Shown here piece by piece: positions 1 through 5,222 of a stretch of DNA of 13,029 nt (position 1 is the stretch's first letter; every line of letters begins with the position of its first letter). Both the position numbers and the translations under genes were made by a program. The notes beneath the pieces are model-generated. The model worked only from the letters and a program-made list of their open reading frames with translations, had not been told where the DNA came from and searched no databases. Origin of the DNA: Parcubacteria group bacterium CG11_big_fil_rev_8_21_14_0_20_41_14 (GTDB lineage: Bacteria; Patescibacteriota; Patescibacteriia; UBA2169); NCBI GenBank assembly GCA_002787075.1, contig PCVT01000159.1, positions 1-13,029 of the forward strand, given 5' to 3'.

Positions 1-100
1 CTTTTTGCACCTCACAAAAAGGCGCGTTGATTAACGCTTTCAGAGTAGGCACTGCGAATTCCGGCGTGCCAAAGAATATAATTTTAACTTTATCTTTCAT
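1..100 (-). CDS. fmt: Methionyl-tRNA formyltransferase, N-terminal fragment (cut by window edge)
   Basis: The enzyme formylates Met-tRNAfMet for translation initiation. Only the first 33 codons are inside the window. The visible N-terminus, after MKDK, reads VKIIFFGTPEFAVPTLKALI, which is the first beta strand and formyl-folate-binding start of the Fmt family. The ATG at 100-98 lies 1 nt after the def stop codon, and an AAAGGA Shine-Dalgarno-like sequence sits 7 nt upstream inside the end of def. The def-fmt pairing is conserved across bacteria and supports the call: Fmt adds the formyl group that deformylase later removes. No defect is visible in the part present. Confidence 0.93.
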   Translation of the reverse strand, partial: MKDKVKIIFFGTPEFAVPTLKALINAPFCEVQK

Positions 101-101
101 T

Positions 102-569
102 TCAAAATCCTTTAGTCAATTTCTCTGTCTTATCTATAAACAAAATTCCATCCAAGTGATCAATCTCGTGCTGAATAACGCGCGCGAACAAGCCAACAGC
201 TTTCGTCTTCTGCTCTAGTCCGCTCACATCAGTGTAGCGGACTTTTATTTTTTTGGCGCGCTTTACAATGCCTTCGCAATTTGGAATGGAAAGGCAGCCC
301 TCTTCTCCTTCTTCCATGTCTTTTGATTTAGAAAATATTTTCGGGTTGATCATAACAGCATGGTCTTCCAAAGATTTGTCCGCGTCTTTGTGAATAGCGA
401 TAATACGGACCAGGTCGCCGACCTGAACCGCGGAAAGACCAATGCCTTTTTCTTGCTCCATTGTATCAACCATATCTGAACACAATTTTTGTACAGCATT
501 AATGTCATCAACGCGCGCTGATGTTTTTCTTAAGATATCATTTGGATGGGTGATTATTTTTAATTTCAT
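102..569 (-). CDS. def: Peptide deformylase
   Basis: This metalloenzyme removes the N-formyl group from nascent proteins. The 155-residue product has all three family motifs: GIGLSAVQ at 42-49 (motif 1), EGCLS at 90-94 with metal ligand Cys92, and HEIDH at 134-138 with ligands His134 and His138 and catalytic Glu135. It should therefore be active. The ATG at 569 has no clear Shine-Dalgarno sequence. Upstream lie 50 nt that hold a degenerate dispersed repeat and then the stop of the PriA-like gene; downstream fmt starts after 1 nt. The priA-def-fmt order is common in bacteria. At 155 residues it is slightly shorter than the E. coli enzyme, as expected for a compact genome. Confidence 0.97.
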   Translation of the reverse strand: MKLKIITHPNDILRKTSARVDDINAVQKLCSDMVDTMEQEKGIGLSAVQVGDLVRIIAIHKDADKSLEDHAVMINPKIFSKSKDMEEGEEGCLSIPNCEGIVKRAKKIKVRYTDVSGLEQKTKAVGLFARVIQHEIDHLDGILFIDKTEKLTKGF

Positions 570-574
570 AATAA

Positions 575-619
575 GAAACAGATCCCTCGGCTCGCGGATA
601 CACTCGGTCCGGATGACGG
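575..619 (-). repeat. Degenerate dispersed GTCATCC-type repeat in the priA-def spacer
   Basis: Read on the minus strand, the spacer begins CCGTCATCCGGACCGAGTG and ends CGAGCCGAGGGATCTGTTTC. This resembles the widespread dispersed element of the form GTCATCCCGAGC...GCGAGGGATCT. It fills almost the whole gap between the PriA-like stop codon and def, where the other operon junctions are 0-4 nt, so it probably inserted at a junction that was once tight. Confidence 0.5.
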
Positions 620-2503
620 CTAGAGAATATTTTCAGGATCACGGTCTATTGTCCAGCCATGGGGAAGTGATTTCATAATTTTTAAGTCAGTATCTTTACT
701 AGTTTTAATAAGCAATGATTGCTGATTTTTTTTGTCTTTGAATGGACCAAGAATAGATGCGTCATCTTGACTCGCCGATTCGGTGGGGAAAGATCTCGTC
801 AATAATGCTCGGACGTTATCCACGAGATTCTTCACTTCAGCTTCGCCTTGTTCAGAATGACGAGATAAAGACAATTTTATAAGTTGCCCAAACGGGGGAT
901 AGTTAAGCTGTTTGCGATGATCTAATTCTGATTTAAAAAATGATTCAACTTCGCCGTACGCGAATGCTCTAATAGCTGAATTTTCCGGAGAATATGACTG
1001 CAGAATAATTTGCTCAATCTGGAGCTCCGCGCACATGATTTTCCAAAAATTCAAACGATTAAACGCACGCTCGCCACTTCTAAAGTCCGGAATCGCGAGC
1101 AAGGGTTCAATTGAGGCAAATATGGCTAATCCGAATTTGTGTTTCAAAGAACTCAATTTTAGAGCTTCCAGAGGATAGGCAGTTGTGACCAGTATATCAA
1201 AGCTTTGATTTGAATCATATTTTGTGGATATTGTACAATTTTTTATTTGGTTAGTCAAGATTTCAGCTATTTTATTAACTGACACGCCTTGATCAGCATC
1301 TTGGCGCAAAGAAATGATTAAAACTTTTTTGTTTTGCGCGATTATTTTTTTGATATTATCTAACACTGAATCCGCGATTATTGAGAAGTCCTTTTTGCTC
1401 ATTTCTTGTTTCATGTCTATGAGTTTGGTTTGGGTTTTGATATTACATGCTGAAGATAGCTTGGTATATCCTTTGACTCGGCAGTAACCTCGCTCAGAGC
1501 CTGCCCCGAGTATTCCGAGGGGATGACGAACTAATAATGATTCAGACGAGGACGCGAAAATTAAATCAGAATTTGTGATGCGCGACACCCATGATGCCGC
1601 AATTCTAGCGTCATATCTAGGGTGCTGGTCATACTGCTTGAAGTCCTGGGATGTTGATTCAAAAAATATTATCTTGCTATTATCCAATATAGGCAGAAAC
1701 ACGCCTTGTCTGGTTGATAAAATAATTTTTCCTTCTCCAGTTAGGATTTTTTGATATTGATTCCAGTATTGGGTCATTGATAATTCACTGTGAATTACAG
1801 CTAACTTATCTGAACACTTTTTTTGTACAACCGAAGCTATAGCGTTGATGAGGTCAATTGTTGGAAACATGACAAGCACTTGGCCTTTGGTTTCTTTTAT
1901 TAGGCTTAGTATAAGCCAAATAAAAGAGGAAACATCTTGAATTACCATGTCATTGCCAGGAGTCCTGTACTCAGGGCGACGCGGCAATCCCGTGTCCAGA
2001 GCACAATGCGTTGATGACGGGATTGCCAGGGTCGGCAGCAACCTCCCTCGCAATGACACAAGCGAGTCATTTAAATCTTTAAGCTGTGATTTTGATATAG
2101 TAAAGTTGTGAAGTCTAAGACCTAAGTCATAAGTTTTTTGCGGACGGATTTTTCTCTTTGGCTTATCTGGCGTTATCAAGCGCGCCACATATCCTTGAGT
2201 ACAAAAATAATATTCAGAAAATGTTTTGATTAATTTCATCTGCGCGTTTGAGAGCACTGGATTCTCATCAATGATATTGTCAATCGGGCGAATGCGGAAA
2301 GACCCCCCCTTAATCCCCCCCTGAGTACAGGTGGGGAAATTTTCTTCCAAAGACAAAACAACCCCTGGAAGTTTTCTATTCTGCCAAGGGATTGAGACTA
2401 GTTGTCCAATTTTTATTTTGCCTTGCATCTCATCTAAAACCAGATAATCAAACAAATCAAGATTAGACGGCATGCGAAGCAAAGGAGTAATTTTCGCGAT
2501 CAT
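620..2503 (-). CDS. priA: PriA-like primosomal protein N' homologue lacking helicase motifs, with repeat-derived segments
   Basis: The 627-residue protein follows the PriA order: N-terminal DNA-binding region (about 1-125), two helicase-like lobes (about 186-500) and the C-terminal domain. Landmarks kept are HPRYDARIAA at 294-303 (PRYHARD region), DFRSGERAF at 473-481 (DFRAxER region), NYPPFGQL at 534-541 and ILGPF at 584-588. Catalytic motifs are missing: the Walker A position (about 188-196) reads IQDVSSFIW, the Walker B DEEH position reads FEST at 281-284, the GSATPS position reads ASSSES, the AGRAGR arginine-finger motif is gone, and there is no zinc-binding cysteine cluster. It is therefore unlikely to be an ATPase and may be a structural restart factor or DNA-binding remnant. 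Residues 54-69, 147-185, 326-340 and 548-581 are encoded by dispersed-repeat-like DNA, all in frame. The ATG overlaps the upstream stop (ATGA). The long open frame argues against a simple pseudogene. Confidence 0.85.
   Translation of the reverse strand: MIAKITPLLRMPSNLDLFDYLVLDEMQGKIKIGQLVSIPWQNRKLPGVVLSLEENFPTCTQGGIKGGSFRIRPIDNIIDENPVLSNAQMKLIKTFSEYYFCTQGYVARLITPDKPKRKIRPQKTYDLGLRLHNFTISKSQLKDLNDSLVSLRGRLLPTLAIPSSTHCALDTGLPRRPEYRTPGNDMVIQDVSSFIWLILSLIKETKGQVLVMFPTIDLINAIASVVQKKCSDKLAVIHSELSMTQYWNQYQKILTGEGKIILSTRQGVFLPILDNSKIIFFESTSQDFKQYDQHPRYDARIAASWVSRITNSDLIFASSSESLLVRHPLGILGAGSERGYCRVKGYTKLSSACNIKTQTKLIDMKQEMSKKDFSIIADSVLDNIKKIIAQNKKVLIISLRQDADQGVSVNKIAEILTNQIKNCTISTKYDSNQSFDILVTTAYPLEALKLSSLKHKFGLAIFASIEPLLAIPDFRSGERAFNRLNFWKIMCAELQIEQIILQSYSPENSAIRAFAYGEVESFFKSELDHRKQLNYPPFGQLIKLSLSRHSEQGEAEVKNLVDNVRALLTRSFPTESASQDDASILGPFKDKKNQQSLLIKTSKDTDLKIMKSLPHGWTIDRDPENIL
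761..861 (-). repeat. 101-bp imperfect palindromic element inside the priA-like gene (C-terminal domain)
   Basis: The ends are inverted: GTCATCTTGA at 761-770 against TTCAGAATGAC at 851-861. Inner arms are GAAAGATCTCG at 789-799 and CGAGATTCTTC at 822-832. The minus-strand start, GTCATTCTGAACAAGGCGAA, matches the common bacterial dispersed repeat GTCATTCTGAGCGAAGCGAAGAATCT. It is translated in frame as RHSEQGEAEVKNL and onward (residues 548-581), the sort of peptide such repeats encode when read in this frame. Confidence 0.75.
1488..1528 (-). repeat. Short dispersed-repeat tract inside the priA-like gene
   Basis: The minus strand reads CGTCATCCCCTCGGAATACT and then CGGGGCAGGCTCTGAGCGAGG, in the style of the GTCATCC...CGGGGCAGGCTCTGAGCG dispersed repeat. 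It encodes RHPLGILGAGSERGY (residues 326-340), between the motif-III-like ASSSES and the following domain. It looks like half an element and keeps the reading frame. Confidence 0.6.
1949..2058 (-). repeat. 110-bp palindromic element inside the priA-like gene, next to the lost Walker A site
   Basis: Outer inverted ends are TGTCATTGC (1949-1957) and GCAATGACA (2050-2058), 9 bp perfect. Inner arms are GGCAATCCCG (1983-1992) and CGGGATTGCC (2018-2027), 10 bp perfect. This is the architecture of the dispersed GTCATTGCGAGG...GGATTGC...GCAATGAC element found in many bacterial genomes. It is translated without a stop as residues 149-185 (SLRGRLLPTLAIPSS through RTPGND), directly before the position expected for Walker A. 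Confidence 0.82.
2301..2342 (-). repeat. C-rich/G-rich dispersed-repeat tract inside the priA-like gene (N-terminal domain)
   Basis: The minus strand contains TTTCCCCACCTGTACTCAGG followed by GGGGGATTAAGGGGGGGTC, resembling the dispersed CCCCCTT...AAGGGGGATTAAGGGGG repeat. It encodes about residues 54-69 (NFPTCTQGGIKGGSF) within the N-terminal DNA-binding region, in frame. Confidence 0.6.
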
Positions 2504-3270
2504 ATTGCGAAGCGTGCCGCGAGCAAGCCAGTGCCATGGATGTTTTGGTATGCTTTTTCATCAAAATCATATTGCATATCATCTACTAATCCAAGCGCGA
2601 CAGAAAGCGGCCTTAAGGCGCGCGCGAATAATGAATTAATATTTTCAGAACTATTTTTTAGAAATCCTTGCGTGTCTTTTTCTTGAAGTTGATTTAAAAT
2701 TTCGCTGTCCATTTGTTTTGCTTTTTCCAGATTTTTTTTAGAAGCGCGATACAAATCTCCAATTGAAATAACAGCGATTTTTTCTTGCGTATCTTCCAGC
2801 ACATCTCTTAATGACTTTCCAAATGAAAATAATTTATCAATTGGCTCTAAAGAATGGGTAATAGGAAGTATTTTATACTTTTTTTTGCGCGTTCGCATAT
2901 GCATTGCGGCAACTGCGGAAGCAAAGTCAATCCTAGGATTTGTAACGCACGAAATAGGGTATTTTGTGCCTAAATTATGGATTATGTAGCTTGCGGTTAT
3001 TGCGTCTCCTTTTGCTGTTTCTTGCGTTGAAAAATCGCCAAAATCATTGAATTTAATTTCAAATTCAGGGCTTACGTTTAAAGAATGCGCGTTTTCAAAT
3101 CCAATACCTGCTGGTGTTATTGTGATTATTGTTTCAATATCGCGATCATTAATATCTTGCGCGATTTTCGCTATTGCAATAGACATTTTTTTGAAATCAG
3201 AAAACGCTTGCCTGGAAATGCATTCAAGCAATAAAGGATTTGATGGTATGTGCGCGACGTATGAAAGCAT
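2500..3270 (-). CDS. LigB/MEMO-like (class III extradiol dioxygenase subunit B fold) protein, metal-site histidines missing
   Basis: The 256-residue product resembles the LigB / AmmeMemoRadiSam-B (MEMO) superfamily along its length: IPSNPLL (8-14) at the VPHPPLL position, IETIITITPAG (45-55) at the ISPHGP strand, SPEFEIKFNDFGD (67-79), VISIGDL (167-173) at the ASGDLSHR position, and a C-terminal YQNIHGTG. The family histidines are replaced: Ser10, Ala54 and Arg175 stand where His is expected, so iron- or copper-dependent chemistry looks unlikely and the role is unknown. The ATG follows the upstream stop with no gap (TAAATG). An AGGAG lies 14-15 nt upstream, rather far for a Shine-Dalgarno sequence. 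The stop overlaps the PriA-like start by 4 nt, which implies translational coupling. Confidence 0.72.
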   Translation of the reverse strand: MLSYVAHIPSNPLLLECISRQAFSDFKKMSIAIAKIAQDINDRDIETIITITPAGIGFENAHSLNVSPEFEIKFNDFGDFSTQETAKGDAITASYIIHNLGTKYPISCVTNPRIDFASAVAAMHMRTRKKKYKILPITHSLEPIDKLFSFGKSLRDVLEDTQEKIAVISIGDLYRASKKNLEKAKQMDSEILNQLQEKDTQGFLKNSSENINSLFARALRPLSVALGLVDDMQYDFDEKAYQNIHGTGLLAARFAI

Positions 3271-4695
3271 TTATTTAGTATTATCTCCTAATATTTCTCC
3301 TTCTCCGTATGTGATAATCAGATCAAGCGGATCCCCGAGCGGATGAAGATCAACCACTTTTTGCGGGACCTCGTGTATATTATCCCACTTAAAGCCGAGT
3401 TTTTCAAATGCTTCGCCTGAAATCACTGGCCTTCTTTTTCCGGCTGATATCACATACACAGAAGATGATTCAGGAGAGGTGATAATAGTGCCATCTTGAA
3501 GTTTCAGAGGCGCAGCATAAGCGTATTGGTTCAGCTCGTCTGGATGTATTGGCAATGGCTTTTGGTTCTTAAAGCGCAGATTCATAATAGAGCGGTCAAT
3601 CAGTCCATATCGTTTGCCATCTTGCACGAAAAACACTGCTCCGGTTTTATTATCCTGCAAAAGCGCGCCAGTCGGGTACGCGGACGCGAGCGTGATGTTT
3701 GCGCCGATTGTGTAGAGCGCGAGATCTTTTTCTTCAACATCAATCACTTCTTCTGGATTAAATCCAATTGTGCGGAACACTTCCATTGATTCAATTCCGC
3801 GGATTGCGTCATCAACCAATAAATAGATAGTGCCGTACGGCGCGCGCAGGAGCGAATAATTAGCAAATTCTATGCTTGGCCCGACTTCATAGGTTTCAAG
3901 TTCATTCTTGCTTACTTGGATGATTCGGCTCGCGTCATAGCGCGAATATAAGGCAGCCCGAGTTTTGAATGGCCTTCTTTTTTCGTTCTGCAGAAGCCAG
4001 ACGCCTTGCTCTCCTTGTTCTTGCAATAATGTTCCATCTGGATAATTGCGAACAAAATATCTATTCCATATTTTCCAAAAATTATAATTCGCGCCAACGC
4101 CAGTGTCTGATCCGCGCCAAGGGTTATAGGTATAAAGCACTGCTGTGGCGTTGTTTACTGGAGTGATTTCAAACCGGTCAATCGTTGTTTTCGTACGGCC
4201 GCGTCCCCAGCCAGTATAGGTTTTGCCTAATGATTTTAGGTCTCTTAGGTAATTGTTTTGCACTTTTTCCGCGAATAAGGAAACCTGATTATAGAATCCT
4301 TTGTATTGCTGGATTGTGGGATCGCTTTTTGAGCATGAATCGCACACCGCGAATCCGGTTGCCCAGTCAAGCTGATTCTGTGATGGGGATGCGCTAGTGA
4401 TGAGTGATTGCTCTTTTTGGAGCATTGCTAAAATTACTTTTGGGTTGATGCGGTAGAGTTGGGATTCTTCGTATATAATCTGAGCCGCGGTTTTGCGGAC
4501 ATTGTTGATGACTTCTGTGAATCGCGCCAAAAAAGATCCTTTGGATTCCAAAAATCGCTGAACGCTGTCTTGCGAAAGGGAGGTGTAGTCCTCTAGTTCG
4601 TAATCAGAGATTATGTTATTAGCGTTAAATTGCGCGGCTTGAAGCGGCTGGGCGGTTATAGCAAGCAGGAGTATTGATGTGAGTATTTGTTTCAT
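3271..4695 (-). CDS. Secreted lysozyme-fold protein with four C-terminal GKRRP-type repeats
   Basis: The 474-residue protein starts with a signal peptide (hydrophobic 4-15, cleavage probably near QAAQ at 19-22). Residues about 30-215 look like a lysozyme/transglycosylase-like domain: YEESQLYRINPKVILAMLQKEQ at 75-96, WATGFAVCDSC at 111-121 and YNFWKIWNRYF at 204-214. The catalytic acid is not assigned; Glu76, Glu77 and Glu95 are candidates. Residues 218-457 form four repeats of about 60 residues (starting near 218, 278, 339 and 399), each with DGTLL-like, VYLI-like and GKRRPI-like stretches. It is probably a cell-surface protein that binds or cuts peptidoglycan, but the substrate is not known. 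It is first in the five-gene operon, with a near-leaderless promoter just upstream. Secretion sets it apart from its cytosolic operon partners. Confidence 0.72.
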   Translation of the reverse strand: MKQILTSILLLAITAQPLQAAQFNANNIISDYELEDYTSLSQDSVQRFLESKGSFLARFTEVINNVRKTAAQIIYEESQLYRINPKVILAMLQKEQSLITSASPSQNQLDWATGFAVCDSCSKSDPTIQQYKGFYNQVSLFAEKVQNNYLRDLKSLGKTYTGWGRGRTKTTIDRFEITPVNNATAVLYTYNPWRGSDTGVGANYNFWKIWNRYFVRNYPDGTLLQEQGEQGVWLLQNEKRRPFKTRAALYSRYDASRIIQVSKNELETYEVGPSIEFANYSLLRAPYGTIYLLVDDAIRGIESMEVFRTIGFNPEEVIDVEEKDLALYTIGANITLASAYPTGALLQDNKTGAVFFVQDGKRYGLIDRSIMNLRFKNQKPLPIHPDELNQYAYAAPLKLQDGTIITSPESSSVYVISAGKRRPVISGEAFEKLGFKWDNIHEVPQKVVDLHPLGDPLDLIITYGEGEILGDNTK

Positions 4696-4704
4696 GACAG
4701 TTTT

Positions 4705-4713
4705 ATTCTACCA
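4705..4713 (-). promoter_or_regulatory. Extended -10 promoter of the lysozyme-fold/LigB-like/priA/def/fmt operon
   Basis: The minus strand reads TGG TAGAAT, an extended -10 box, with the TAGAAT hexamer at 4710-4705 and the ATG 9 nt further on at 4695. A transcript starting about 7 nt after the box would have a leader of 0-3 nt. No convincing -35 box is seen; the stretch just upstream is the T-tract of the preceding terminator. Confidence 0.6.
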
Positions 4714-4714
4714 T

Positions 4715-4766
4715 AAAAAAACAGCGCATACGAGTGTTGATATGTATTTGACATTCTCCTATGCGC
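4715..4766 (-). terminator. Rho-independent terminator of the small coiled-coil gene
   Basis: On the minus strand GCGCATAGGAG (4766-4756) pairs with CTCGTATGCGC (4734-4724): 11 positions with one mismatch and a 21-nt loop that could fold a small inner hairpin (ATGT/ACAT). TG and seven T residues (4721-4715) follow. The hairpin starts 2 nt after the stop codon of the coiled-coil gene, and the T-tract abuts the next promoter. Confidence 0.7.
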
Positions 4767-4767
4767 C

Positions 4768-5133
4768 TTATATCGCAACTGGCTCAAGCCCAAGATGACC
4801 CTGAATCGCTTTAATCTCTTCATCTTGCCGATCATCCCGCGCGAGTTTTGCCACGTCTTCAGTAAGCAGTTTGTCTATCTTTTTTGATATAGCATCTTGA
4901 CCTGTCAATATCTCATCTTTAAATTCGGTAATTTTATTTTCTAAGCGAGTTTCTACTTTATCAATACGCGAGTCAAGCCGAATCTCCATTTGCGTAATCT
5001 TTTTTTCTAGCTTGCTTTCAACTGATTTTAAATCATCCTTCATTGCTACATTATCAGCAACAAAATCCGCGAACTCAACAAAGTCGCCTAAAGTGACTGG
5101 CTCTTTTAAATCTTTTTTGCTTGATTTAAACAT
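4768..5133 (-). CDS. Small cytosolic coiled-coil protein, function unknown
   Basis: The 121-residue protein has no signal peptide or membrane segment. Residues about 28-95 form a charged heptad-like coiled coil (KSVESKLEKKITQMEIRL, then DKVETRLENKI), likely a dimer or trimer. A short N-terminal stretch (VTLGDFVEFADFVADNV, 13-29) may be helical, and the C-terminus reads IQGHLGLEPVAI. Similar charged coiled-coil proteins are common in Patescibacteria, but I do not recognise a specific family or function. It is transcribed alone: its promoter is divergent from the glycosyltransferase-NUDIX gene and its own terminator follows. Confidence 0.75.
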   Translation of the reverse strand: MFKSSKKDLKEPVTLGDFVEFADFVADNVAMKDDLKSVESKLEKKITQMEIRLDSRIDKVETRLENKITEFKDEILTGQDAISKKIDKLLTEDVAKLARDDRQDEEIKAIQGHLGLEPVAI

Positions 5134-5139
5134 ATTGAT

Positions 5140-5168
5140 ATTATATCAAATTAAAATATAAGTCGCAA
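5140..5168 (-). promoter_or_regulatory. Promoter of the coiled-coil gene (leaderless)
   Basis: The minus strand has TGA TATAAT (extended -10, hexamer at 5145-5140) and TTGCGA at 5168-5163, a 4/6 match to TTGACA with a 17-bp spacer. The ATG at 5133 follows the box after exactly 6 nt, so the expected start site is the A of the ATG. Confidence 0.65.
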
Positions 5169-5207
5169 CCAAAATTATCCACCAGCACTGGAAAAACCCC
5201 AAAAAAG

Positions 5208-5216
5208 TGCTATACT
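5208..5216 (+). promoter_or_regulatory. Extended -10 promoter of the glycosyltransferase-NUDIX/gltX operon (leaderless)
   Basis: TGC TATACT is an extended -10 box, with the hexamer at 5211-5216. The ATG at 5223 follows after 6 nt, the same geometry as the divergent gene on the other strand. No clear -35 box is seen. The mRNA is expected to start at or within 1-2 nt of the start codon. Confidence 0.65.
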
Positions 5217-5222
5217 CAAATC

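Noticed and set aside
620..2503. Calling the PriA-like gene a pseudogene because of missing motifs and repeat insertions
   Set aside because: The frame is uninterrupted for 627 codons through four inserted tracts, the start is coupled to the upstream gene, and the C-terminal landmarks are well kept. Decay would be expected to leave stops or frameshifts.
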